64,000 nt of DNA from Castellaniella sp035707805 (lineage in GTDB: Bacteria; Pseudomonadota; Gammaproteobacteria; Burkholderiales; Burkholderiaceae_B): the NCBI GenBank assembly GCA_035707805.1, contig DASSTS010000041.1, positions 1-64,000 on the forward strand. The letters are read 5' to 3'. The notes below the pieces were generated by a model. The model saw nothing but the letters and a program-made list of their open reading frames with translations. It was not told where the DNA came from and searched no databases. Position 1 is the stretch's first letter; each line of letters opens with the position of its first letter. Shown one piece after another: positions 35,983-44,360 of this stretch. Position numbers and translations under genes: made by a program.

Positions 35983-37005
35983 TCAGAAGGTGCTTTCCAG
36001 CTGGTTCTGGCGCTCCAGGATCTCGCGCAGTCCGTGCCCGCCCGAGGCCCGGGCGCCGGCAAAGCGGCAGGCCTCGTCCAGCGGATAGTCGTCCAGGCAC
36101 TTTTTCATCAGGGCGCAGCGGCGGAAGACCTCGGTGATCCAGTCGACGAAGACGTGGACCTTGGGAGACAGGTGGCGGCTCTGCTGGTAGACCACCGAGA
36201 TCGGCATGGGCGGCGGCGCCCATTCGTCCAGGACCTCCACCAGCGCGCCCGACTCGAGATGAGGCGCCACCATGTAGCGGGGCGGCTGGATCATGCCGAA
36301 GCCCGACAGGCCCGCCATCACATAGGCGTCGGCGTCGTTCACCGACAGGATGCCCTCGACGGGGATGTCCACGACTTCGTCGCCGACCTTGAAGCTCCAG
36401 TCGATGTCCCGCCCCGTGCGCGAGGAAAAATAATTCACCGCGCGGTGGTTGCGCAGATCGTCCAGGGTGCGCGGCGCGCCGTGGCGCTCGAGGTACGCGG
36501 GCGCGGCGCAGGTGACGGTCTTGAACACCCCGATGCGCTTGGCGATCAGCGAGGAATCCTTCAACTCGCCGATCCGCAGCACGCAGTCCACGGCCTCCTG
36601 CACCATGTCGACCGGCCGGTCGCTCAAGCCCACGACCAGCTCGATGTCCGGATACCGCTCGTGGAATTCGCACAGCCTCGGAATCAGCACCAACCGGCCC
36701 ATGGAGGGCGGCGCGTCGATGCGCAGACGCCCGCGGGGCCCGCGGGTGCGGTCCTGGAACGAGGCCTCGGCATCCTCCACCTCGGAGAGAATGTCGACGC
36801 AGCGCTCATAGTAGGCCGCCCCGTCGGGGGTGAGGCTGAGCTTGCGGGTGCTGCGATTCAGCAGCCGCACGCCCAGGTGTCCCTCGAGTTTGCGGATGAT
36901 CGTGCTGACCGTGGCGCGGGGCATGTCCAGGCTGTCGGCGGCCAGGGTGAAGCTGTTGGCGTCCACGACGCGGGTGAAAACCTGCATGGCTTGAAGGCGA
37001 TCCAT
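35983..37005 (-). CDS. LysR-family transcriptional regulator
   Basis: 340 residues. The N-terminal winged helix (MQVFTRVVDANSFTLAADSL, ATVSTIIRKLEGHLGVRLL) and the substrate-binding domain from about residue 90 (GRLRIDAPPSMGRLVLIP) are typical of the CrgA/DmlR-like subgroup. It is transcribed divergently from the efflux operon across a 140-base gap containing strong inverted repeats, the arrangement of MexT/MexEF-OprN, and so is the likely local activator or repressor. The C-terminal 35 residues after the second subdomain are polar and slightly longer than usual. It is convergent with the PQQ dehydrogenase gene, 30 bases away. Confidence 0.9.
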   Translation of the reverse strand: MDRLQAMQVFTRVVDANSFTLAADSLDMPRATVSTIIRKLEGHLGVRLLNRSTRKLSLTPDGAAYYERCVDILSEVEDAEASFQDRTRGPRGRLRIDAPPSMGRLVLIPRLCEFHERYPDIELVVGLSDRPVDMVQEAVDCVLRIGELKDSSLIAKRIGVFKTVTCAAPAYLERHGAPRTLDDLRNHRAVNYFSSRTGRDIDWSFKVGDEVVDIPVEGILSVNDADAYVMAGLSGFGMIQPPRYMVAPHLESGALVEVLDEWAPPPMPISVVYQQSRHLSPKVHVFVDWITEVFRRCALMKKCLDDYPLDEACRFAGARASGGHGLREILERQNQLESTF

Positions 37006-37059
37006 CTCTAGGCTCCTGTCCCCTGGCGCCTTGGGCCGGGAACGATTGTTGTCCCTGAA

Positions 37060-37127
37060 TGAACAGTGATGACAAAAATTGGATATTTATCCATTTTTGC
37101 GAAAAACCAATAATAGCGCACTGTTCA
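37060..37127. promoter_or_regulatory. nested inverted repeats between LysR gene and efflux operon
   Basis: Outer repeat: TGAACAGTG (37060-37068) and CACTGTTCA (37119-37127), nine bases, perfect. Inner repeat: CAAAAATTGGATA (37073-37085) and TATCCATTTTTG (37088-37099), one base short of perfect. The segment is A+T rich and lies 19 bases or more upstream of the efflux operon ATG. It suits a LysR-type recognition and activation site and probably holds both promoters; no clean -35/-10 pair can be fixed. Confidence 0.65.
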
Positions 37128-37145
37128 AAAAGGGGAAGTCTCAGC

Positions 37146-38348
37146 ATGTTCACTCTTCGCAAACGGCACGCGGCCGTGATCGCCGCCCTGGTGCTGGGGT
37201 CCGGATTCCTGCTCGCGCGCAACAGCGTCGGCGGGCCCTCGGCCTCCACCGCCGCGGCGCCGGCCATTGCGGTTGACGTCGCCACCGTCGAGCTCCGGAA
37301 GATCACGGACTGGCATGAATATTCCGGCCGCCTGGAAGCCGTGGACCGGGTCGAGATCCGGCCGCTGGTCTCCGGCACGCTTGTCAAGGTGCATTTCAAG
37401 GACGGCGCGCTGGTGAAACGCGGCGATCCGCTCTTCACCATCGACCCGCGCCCCTACCAGGCGGCGGTGGACGAGGCGCAGGCGCGGCTGGCCGCCGCAA
37501 CGGCCAAGGCGGCCTACACCAGCGCCGACCTCGCCCGGGGCCAACGGCTGCTGGCGGGCAACGCCATCGCCCGGCGCGACTTCGAGGAAAAGCGCAATGC
37601 CTCGCGCGAGGCCGCCGCCAACGTGGAGGCCGCCCGCGCGGCGCTGCAGAGCGCCCGCCTGGATCTTGAGCATACGCGCATCGTCGCGCCGATCGCCGGG
37701 CGCGTCTCCCGCGCCGAGGTGACCGAGGGCAACATCGTCAGCGCGGGCGGCGCCCAGCCGCTGACCACCGTGGTCTCGGTGGCGCGGATCTACGCCTCCT
37801 TCGAGATGGACGAGCCCACCTTCCTGCAGACCGCGCGCGGGACCGCGGACGGCGCCTCGCCCGACGTCCCCGTCGCCATGGGGCTGGCCAACGAGACCGG
37901 CTATCCCCGCACGGGACGGCTCGCGTCCCTGGACAACCGGCTCGATCCCCGCAGCGGGACGATGCGGGTGCGCGCCGTGTTCGACAACCCCGACGGGCTG
38001 CTGCGGCCGGGACTCTATGCCCGTATCCGCGTGGGCTCGGGCCCGGCGCACGATGCCGTCCTCCTGGCGGAAAAGGCCATCGGCACCGACCAGGCCAAGC
38101 GCTTCGTCCTGCTCGTGGACAAGGCCAACAAGGTGGTCTACCGCGAGGTGACCCTGGGCGCCGGCCGCAACGGGCAGCGCGTCATCGAAAGCGGACTGCG
38201 CGCGGGCGACCGGGTCGTGGTCAGCGGCATGCAGCGCGTGCGGCCCGGCGATGTCGTGGCGCCCGAGAGCGATGCCGGCAAGCTCGCGTCCGGCGACCCC
38301 GGCGGCACGCCGGACGACTCCGCGTCCCCGGCGCCCCATCAATCCTGA
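37146..38348 (+). CDS. RND efflux periplasmic adaptor (MexE/AcrA type)
   Basis: 400 residues. The N-terminal signal or anchor helix (RHAAVIAALVLGSGFLLA) is followed by the lipoyl half-motif EYSGRLEAVDRVEIRPLVSG, a coiled-coil hairpin (about residues 95-165) and the beta-barrel and membrane-proximal domains (PRTGRLASLDNRLDPRSGTM). The adaptor bridges the inner-membrane pump and the outer-membrane channel. The ATG at 37146, preceded by GGGGAAG, is chosen over an earlier in-frame ATG at 37059 that falls in the inverted-repeat region. The sequence is closest in style to MexE. Confidence 0.93.
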   Translation: MFTLRKRHAAVIAALVLGSGFLLARNSVGGPSASTAAAPAIAVDVATVELRKITDWHEYSGRLEAVDRVEIRPLVSGTLVKVHFKDGALVKRGDPLFTIDPRPYQAAVDEAQARLAAATAKAAYTSADLARGQRLLAGNAIARRDFEEKRNASREAAANVEAARAALQSARLDLEHTRIVAPIAGRVSRAEVTEGNIVSAGGAQPLTTVVSVARIYASFEMDEPTFLQTARGTADGASPDVPVAMGLANETGYPRTGRLASLDNRLDPRSGTMRVRAVFDNPDGLLRPGLYARIRVGSGPAHDAVLLAEKAIGTDQAKRFVLLVDKANKVVYREVTLGAGRNGQRVIESGLRAGDRVVVSGMQRVRPGDVVAPESDAGKLASGDPGGTPDDSASPAPHQS

Positions 38349-38356
38349 GCACATCG

Positions 38357-41300
38357 ATGAACATCTCCAAATTCTTCGTGGATCGGCCGATCTTCGCGGC
38401 CGTGCTGTCGGTGCTGATCCTGCTGGCCGGCATTCTCTCCGTCTTCCGGCTTCCCATTTCCGAATATCCGGAAGTCGTCCCGCCCTCCGTGGTCGTGCGG
38501 GCGCAGTTTCCCGGCGCCAATCCCAAGGTGATCGCCGAGACCGTCGCCGCCCCGCTGGAGGAGTCGATCAACGGGGTCGAGAACATGCTGTACATGCAGT
38601 CGCAGGCCAACAGCGACGGCAATCTGGCGGTGACGATCAATTTCCGCCTCGGCACCGACCCCGACAAGGCGCAACAGCTGGTCCAGAACCGCGTGGCGCA
38701 GGCCTTGCCGCGCCTGCCCGAAGACGTCCAGCGCCTGGGCGTCACCACGGTCAAGGCCACCCCCACCGTGACGATGGTCGTGCACCTGGTGTCCCCGGAC
38801 GACCGCTACGACCTTACCTACCTGCGCAACTACGCCGTGCTCAACGTCAAGGACCGGCTGAGCCGCATCCCCGGCGTGGGCGAAGTGCAGCTGTGGGGGT
38901 CGGGCAACTACGCCATGCGCGTCTGGCTGAACCCGCAGCGCGTGGCCGAACGCGGCCTGACCGCCAGCGACGTCGTCGCCGCCATCCGCGAGCAGAATGT
39001 CCAGGTGGCCGCGGGCGTGATCGGAGCCGCGCCCAGCAGCCCGGACGTGGCCATGCAGCTCTCCGTCAATGCCCAGGGCCGCCTGCAGACCGCGGAGGAA
39101 TTCGGCGACATCGTCCTGAAGACCTCGGCCGACGGCGGCGTCACCCGGCTGCGCGACGTGGCCCGCATCGAGCTGGGCGCCTCGGAATACGCGCTGCGCT
39201 CGCTGCTGAACAACAAGCCGGCCGTCGCCATGGCCATCATGGAGGCGCCCGGCGCCAACGCCCTGGAGATCTCCAAGGCCGTGCGCCAGACCATGCAGGA
39301 GCTTTCCGCCGATTTCCCGCCCTCGCTGGAAAGCCGCATCGTGTACGACCCCACCCAGTTCGTCCGCTCCAGCATCCGGGCGGTCGTCACGACGCTGCTC
39401 GAGGCCATCGCCCTGGTGGTGATCGTCGTCATCGCCTTCCTGCAGACCTGGCGCGCGTCCATCATTCCCCTGCTGGCCGTGCCCGTGTCCATCATCGGCA
39501 CGTTCTCGCTGATGCTGGCCTTCGGCTATTCCATCAATGCCCTGTCGCTGTTCGGCCTGGTGCTGGCGATCGGCATCGTCGTGGACGACGCGATCGTCGT
39601 CGTCGAGAACGTCGAGCGCGGCATCGAGGACGGCCTGAGTCCGCGCGAGGCCACCTACCGCGCCATGCGCGAGGTCAGCGGCCCGATCATCGCGATCGCG
39701 CTGACGCTGGTGGCGGTCTTCGTGCCCCTGGCGTTCATGACGGGGCTGAGCGGCCAGTTCTTCAAGCAGTTCGCCATGACGATCGCGATCTCCACCGTGA
39801 TCTCCGCCTTCAACTCGCTGACGCTGTCGCCGGCGCTGGCCTCGCTGCTGCTGAAACCCCACGGCGCAAAGCCCGATGCGCTCACGCGCGGCATGGAGCG
39901 CGCCCTGGGCGGCTTCTTCCGCGCGTTCAATCGCGCCTTCGGCCGCGCGGGCGAAGGATACGCCCGCGGCGTGGGCGGAGTGCTGCGGCGCAAGGGCGCC
40001 ACCCTGGGCGTCTATGTGGCGCTGCTGGCGCTCACCGCGGGCGTCGCCTACGTCGTCCCCGGCGGCTTCGTGCCCAGCCAGGACAAGCAGTATCTCGTGA
40101 GCTTCGCGCAGCTGCCCAGCGGCGCCTCGCTGGACCGCACGGAGGCGGTCGTGCGCCGCATGACCGACCTGGCGCTGTCCCAGCCCGGCGTCAAGGACGC
40201 CGTGGCCTTCCCCGGCCTGTCGATCAACGGCTTCACCAACAGTTCGAGCGCCGCCGTGGTGTTCCTCGCGCTGGACGATTTCGACAAGCGCCAGGACGAG
40301 GCGACCTCCGCCCAGGCCATCACCGCGGCCCTGAGCCGCAAGTACGCCGGCATCCGGGACGCCTTCGTGGCCGTGTTCCCGCCGCCGCCCGTCATGGGCC
40401 TGGGGACGGTCGGCGGCTTCAAGCTGCAGATCGAGGACACGGCCGGACTGGGCTACGACCGGCTCAACGACGCCGCCCGGGACTTCCTGGCGCAGGCGGC
40501 GAAGGCCCCTGAGCTGGGCCCGGCATTCTCCAGCTACCAGATCAACGTGCCGCAGCTGGACGTCGACCTGGACCGGGTCAAGGCCAAGCAGCTGGGCGTG
40601 CCCGTGACGGACGTGTTCGAGACCATGCAGATCTACCTGGGCTCGCTCTACGTCAACGACTTCAACCGCTTCGGCCGGGTCTACCAGGTCAAGGCGCAGG
40701 CCGACGCGCCGTTCCGGGCGAACCCCGACGACATCCTGCGGCTCAAGACGCGCAGCGCCTCGGGCGCCATGGTGCCGCTGGGATCCCTGGTGTCGTTGAC
40801 GCCGACGTACGGGCCGGAGATGGTCGTGCGCTACAACGGCCACACGGCCGCCGACATCAACAGCGGGCCGGCCCCCGGCTATTCCTCGGACCAGGCGCAG
40901 GCGGCCGCCGAACGCATCGCGGCCTCGACCCTGCCCCGGGGAATCAAGTTCGAATGGACGGACCTGACCTACCAGCAGATCCTGGCGGGCAACGCGGGCA
41001 TCTGGGTGTTTCCCATCAGCGTCCTGCTGGTGTTCCTGGTGCTGGCCGCGCTCTATGAAAGCCTGACCCTGCCCCTGGCGGTGATCCTGATCGTACCCAT
41101 GAGCGTGCTGGCGGCGCTGACGGGCGTCTGGCTGACGGGCGGCGACAACAACCTGTTCACCCAGATCGGCCTCATGGTGCTGGTCGGCCTGGCCTGCAAG
41201 AACGCGATCCTGATCGTCGAGTTCGCGCGCGACCTGGAAAAGGAGGGCCTGTCGCCCGCCGAGGCCGCGCGGGAAGCCAGCCGACTGCGGCTGCGCCCCA

Positions 41301-41563
41301 TCCTGATGACCTCGATCGCCTTCATCATGGGGATCGTGCCCCTGGTCCTGTCCACCGGGGCGGGCGCGGAGATGCGCCATGCCATGGGCATCGCGGTCTT
41401 CTTCGGCATGCTGGGCGTCACCTTGTTCGGCCTGTACCTGACCCCGGTCTTCTACGTGCTGCTGCGCGGCCTGGACCGGCGCCGGGCCCGGGCGGCCGGC
41501 GAACCGGCGCACGCGCCCACCGGCCATCCCCTCGAGAACCCCTCTCTGGAATCCCTGAAATGA
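38357..41563 (+). CDS. RND efflux inner-membrane pump (MexF/HAE1 type)
   Basis: 1068 residues, the normal HAE1 size, with twelve membrane helices and two large periplasmic loops. The first helix segment FFVDRPIFAAVLSVLILLAG is typical. TM4 carries the proton-relay acidic pair in LAIGIVVDDAIVVVENVER, and TM10-11 has GLACKNAILIVEFARDL with the conserved Lys. It exports hydrophobic or amphiphilic compounds using the proton gradient. It starts eight bases after the adaptor and overlaps the outer-membrane factor by four bases. Drug range cannot be told; chloramphenicol, quinolones and aromatics are typical for MexEF. Confidence 0.95.
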   Translation: MNISKFFVDRPIFAAVLSVLILLAGILSVFRLPISEYPEVVPPSVVVRAQFPGANPKVIAETVAAPLEESINGVENMLYMQSQANSDGNLAVTINFRLGTDPDKAQQLVQNRVAQALPRLPEDVQRLGVTTVKATPTVTMVVHLVSPDDRYDLTYLRNYAVLNVKDRLSRIPGVGEVQLWGSGNYAMRVWLNPQRVAERGLTASDVVAAIREQNVQVAAGVIGAAPSSPDVAMQLSVNAQGRLQTAEEFGDIVLKTSADGGVTRLRDVARIELGASEYALRSLLNNKPAVAMAIMEAPGANALEISKAVRQTMQELSADFPPSLESRIVYDPTQFVRSSIRAVVTTLLEAIALVVIVVIAFLQTWRASIIPLLAVPVSIIGTFSLMLAFGYSINALSLFGLVLAIGIVVDDAIVVVENVERGIEDGLSPREATYRAMREVSGPIIAIALTLVAVFVPLAFMTGLSGQFFKQFAMTIAISTVISAFNSLTLSPALASLLLKPHGAKPDALTRGMERALGGFFRAFNRAFGRAGEGYARGVGGVLRRKGATLGVYVALLALTAGVAYVVPGGFVPSQDKQYLVSFAQLPSGASLDRTEAVVRRMTDLALSQPGVKDAVAFPGLSINGFTNSSSAAVVFLALDDFDKRQDEATSAQAITAALSRKYAGIRDAFVAVFPPPPVMGLGTVGGFKLQIEDTAGLGYDRLNDAARDFLAQAAKAPELGPAFSSYQINVPQLDVDLDRVKAKQLGVPVTDVFETMQIYLGSLYVNDFNRFGRVYQVKAQADAPFRANPDDILRLKTRSASGAMVPLGSLVSLTPTYGPEMVVRYNGHTAADINSGPAPGYSSDQAQAAAERIAASTLPRGIKFEWTDLTYQQILAGNAGIWVFPISVLLVFLVLAALYESLTLPLAVILIVPMSVLAALTGVWLTGGDNNLFTQIGLMVLVGLACKNAILIVEFARDLEKEGLSPAEAAREASRLRLRPILMTSIAFIMGIVPLVLSTGAGAEMRHAMGIAVFFGMLGVTLFGLYLTPVFYVLLRGLDRRRARAAGEPAHAPTGHPLENPSLESLK

Positions 41564-42996
41564 GTCTGTCCATCCGCCGCACCGGCGCCGCCGGCCTGCT
41601 GGCCATCCTGCTGAGCGGCTGCGCGGTGGGCCCCGACTACCATCGGCCCGCCGTCGAGGTCCCCGCGGCCTTCAAGGAAGCCCGCCTGTCCGCCGACGAA
41701 ACCCTGCACTGGAAAGAGGCCCAACCCGCCGACGAACTCGCGCGGGGGCGCTGGTGGTCCGTCTTCCAGGATCCGACCCTGGATGCCCTGGAAACCCGCG
41801 CCATGCAGGCCAACCAGGACCTGCAGGCCGCGGCGGCCCGGGTCCGCCAGGCGCGCGCGCTGCGCAAAGGCGCCCGCGCCCAGCGGTATCCCGAGCTGAC
41901 GGCCGGTACGGGCCCGACGCGCCAGCGCACCTCCGAGGCGACCCCCGACGGCGGCGACGCCGCCACGGTCTGGCGCGCGCAGACCGGCATCTCCTACGAG
42001 GCGGACCTGTTCGGGCGCGTGGCCTCGCAAGTGGACGCGGCCAGCGCGGGCGCCCAGCGCGCCCAGGCCCTCTACCGTTCGGTGATGCTGGCCCTGCAGG
42101 CCGACGTCGCCCAGGCCTACTTCACGATCCGCCAGCTCGACGCCGAGTCGCTGCTGTACGGCCACACGGTGTCCCTGCGCCGCATGAGCCTGGATCTGCT
42201 CGAAACCCGTTTCCACGAAGGCGACATCACCGAGCTCGACGTGGCGCGCGCCCAATCCGAGCTGGCGGCGGCCCGCGCCCAGACGCTGGACATCGCGCGG
42301 CAGCGAGCGGTCGCCGAACACGGGCTGGCCCTGCTGCTGGGGCAGCCGCCTTCGGACTTCGCCCTGCCGGTCCAGCCGCTGGCCCGGATCTCGGTCACCA
42401 TCCCGGCCGGCCTGCCGTCCTCGCTGCTGGAGCGCCGGCCCGACATCGCCGCCGCCGAAAGAGCCGTGGCCGCGGCCAACGCCCGCATCGGCGCGGCGCG
42501 GGCGGCGTTCTTTCCGCGGCTCGCCCTGACCGGCACGTTCGGCTTCGAATCGAGCGACCTGGGCGAGCTGCTGCACTGGTCCAGCCGCAGCTTCCTGCTG
42601 GGGCCGCTGGCGGGCACGGTGCTCAGCCTGCCGCTGTTCGACGGCGGGCGGCGCCAGGCCGGAGTGGACCAGGCGCGGGCGCGCTACGAAGAGGACGTGG
42701 CGCTGTACCGGCAGAGCGTCCTTCAGGCCTTCCGGGAAGTCGAGGACGGCCTGTCCACGCTGCGGCTGCTGGGCGAGCAGACCCGGGTCCAGGACGTCGC
42801 CATCGACGCGGCAACCCGCGCCGCGGCGCTCTCGAAGGTCCAGTACGACGCCGGCTCCATCAGCTACCTGGAAGTCATCGACGCGGACCGCGAGGTGCTG
42901 CGCCATCAGCGGGCGGGCGTGCAGCTCAATGGCCTGCGCGCCCATGCGGCGGTCCAGCTCATCCGGGCCATCGGAGGCGGCTGGGACGCCTCCTGA
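41560..42996 (+). CDS. outer-membrane efflux lipoprotein (OprN/NodT family)
   Basis: 478 residues. The lipobox LLSGC near residue 22 marks an acylated outer-membrane factor. GPDYHRPAVEVPAAF directly after it is the NodT-family N-terminus. Two TolC-like repeats follow, each with long helices (DLQAAAARVRQARALRKG; FREVEDGLSTLRLL) and beta-strand segments. It forms the exit duct for the adaptor-pump complex encoded just upstream. The start overlaps the pump stop by four bases (ATGA). Confidence 0.94.
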   Translation: MSLSIRRTGAAGLLAILLSGCAVGPDYHRPAVEVPAAFKEARLSADETLHWKEAQPADELARGRWWSVFQDPTLDALETRAMQANQDLQAAAARVRQARALRKGARAQRYPELTAGTGPTRQRTSEATPDGGDAATVWRAQTGISYEADLFGRVASQVDAASAGAQRAQALYRSVMLALQADVAQAYFTIRQLDAESLLYGHTVSLRRMSLDLLETRFHEGDITELDVARAQSELAAARAQTLDIARQRAVAEHGLALLLGQPPSDFALPVQPLARISVTIPAGLPSSLLERRPDIAAAERAVAAANARIGAARAAFFPRLALTGTFGFESSDLGELLHWSSRSFLLGPLAGTVLSLPLFDGGRRQAGVDQARARYEEDVALYRQSVLQAFREVEDGLSTLRLLGEQTRVQDVAIDAATRAAALSKVQYDAGSISYLEVIDADREVLRHQRAGVQLNGLRAHAAVQLIRAIGGGWDAS

Positions 42997-43135
42997 CACA
43001 CCGGCGCCGCCGCCGTCCGCGCGCAGGCGGCGCGGCGCCGGCCGGGGAGATCTCCTCGACAGCCGCACAAGCGCTCTGGTATTGTGATTGACACCGCATC
43101 AGCGGATAACAACAGCAATTCCAGGAGACAAACCT

Positions 43136-44347
43136 ATGAAAAAAACCGCACTGGCGGCCGCAGTGGCCGCTCTCGGCCTGAGTTTCGGCCTGCCCGCCCA
43201 GGCCGAGGGCATCTCGGATGACGTCATCCGCATCGGCTTCATCGCCGACATGTCGGGCGTGTACGCCGACATCGACGGTCAGGCGGGGGCCGATGCCATC
43301 CGCATGGCCATCGCCGACATGGGCGGAGAGATCAACGGCAAGAAAATCGAACTGCTGACCGCCGACCACCAGAACAAGGCCGACATCGCCTCGGCCCGCG
43401 CCCGAGACTGGTTCGACACCCAGCACCTGGACATGCTGGTAGGCGGCACCAATTCCGCCACGGCCCTGTCCATGGCCGCGGTCGCAGCCGAAAAGAAAAA
43501 GCCCTTCCTGGCGGTGGGGCCCGGTTCGTCGCAGCTGACCAATGACAAGTGCACGCCCTATACCGTGCACTACGCCTACAACACGGTGGCGCTGGCCAAC
43601 GGCACGGGTTCGGCCGTGGTCCGCGAAGGCGGCAAGTCCTGGTTCTTCCTGACCGCCGACTACGCCTTCGGCCACTCGCTCGAACAGGACACCGCCAACG
43701 TCGTGAAAAAGGACGGCGGCAAGGTCCTGGGCGAGGTCCGCGCACCGATCGCCACTTCCGACTTCTCGTCCTTCCTGCTGCAGGCGCAAAGCTCGGGCGC
43801 GCAGGTGCTGGGCCTGGCCAACGCGGGCGGCGACTTCATCAATTCGGTCAAGGCCGCCAAGGAATTCGGCGTCACCAAGACCATGAAGCTCGCCGGCCTG
43901 CTGGTGTTCATCAACGACATCCACGCCCTGGGCCTGGAGAACACCGCCGGCCTGTACCTGACCACGCCCTGGTACTGGAACCAGTCCGACGATTCCCGCG
44001 CCTGGTCCAAACGGTTCTTCGACCAGCACAAGCGCGCGCCGTCCTTCCTGCAGGCGGGCGACTATTCGGTCGCCAAGAACTACCTCGAGGCGGTCAAGGC
44101 CACCGGCACGGACGACGGTGACACCATCATGCAGTACCTCAAGTCGCACAAGATCAACGACATGTTCGTCAAGAACGGCTACGTGCGCAAGGACGGCCTG
44201 ATGATGCACGACATGTACCTGGCCCAGGTCAAGAAACCCGACCAGTCCAAGGCGCCCTGGGACTACTACAACATCGTGCGCAAGCTGCCGGCCGAATCGG
44301 TCTATGGTCCGGAATCGGCCTCGACCTGCGCCCTCGTCAAAGGCTGA
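43136..44347 (+). CDS. ABC transporter substrate-binding protein, branched-chain amino acid/aromatic acid type
   Basis: 403 residues. A Sec signal peptide (MKKTALAAAVAALGLSFGLPAQA) precedes a Peripla_BP_6 type I binding fold (VIRIGFIADMSGVYADIDG, then VGGTNSATALSMAAVA). The nearest relatives usually bind leucine-type amino acids, amides or aromatic acids. No permease or ATPase gene lies beside it, so it must use subunits encoded elsewhere. It pairs with the acyl-CoA ligase 13 bases downstream, which favours a carboxylic acid ligand. The ATG at 43136 with AGGAGA upstream is preferred over an in-frame ATG at 43088. Confidence 0.9.
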   Translation: MKKTALAAAVAALGLSFGLPAQAEGISDDVIRIGFIADMSGVYADIDGQAGADAIRMAIADMGGEINGKKIELLTADHQNKADIASARARDWFDTQHLDMLVGGTNSATALSMAAVAAEKKKPFLAVGPGSSQLTNDKCTPYTVHYAYNTVALANGTGSAVVREGGKSWFFLTADYAFGHSLEQDTANVVKKDGGKVLGEVRAPIATSDFSSFLLQAQSSGAQVLGLANAGGDFINSVKAAKEFGVTKTMKLAGLLVFINDIHALGLENTAGLYLTTPWYWNQSDDSRAWSKRFFDQHKRAPSFLQAGDYSVAKNYLEAVKATGTDDGDTIMQYLKSHKINDMFVKNGYVRKDGLMMHDMYLAQVKKPDQSKAPWDYYNIVRKLPAESVYGPESASTCALVKG

Positions 44348-44360
44348 ACGGAGACCCGCC

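Noticed and set aside
43070..43125. Sequence resembling a lac operator (ATTGTGATTGACA followed by AGCGGATAACAA) upstream of the binding-protein gene
   Set aside because: The resemblance is partial and not palindromic, and no LacI-family gene is nearby. TTGACA could be a -35, but no -10 is correctly spaced.
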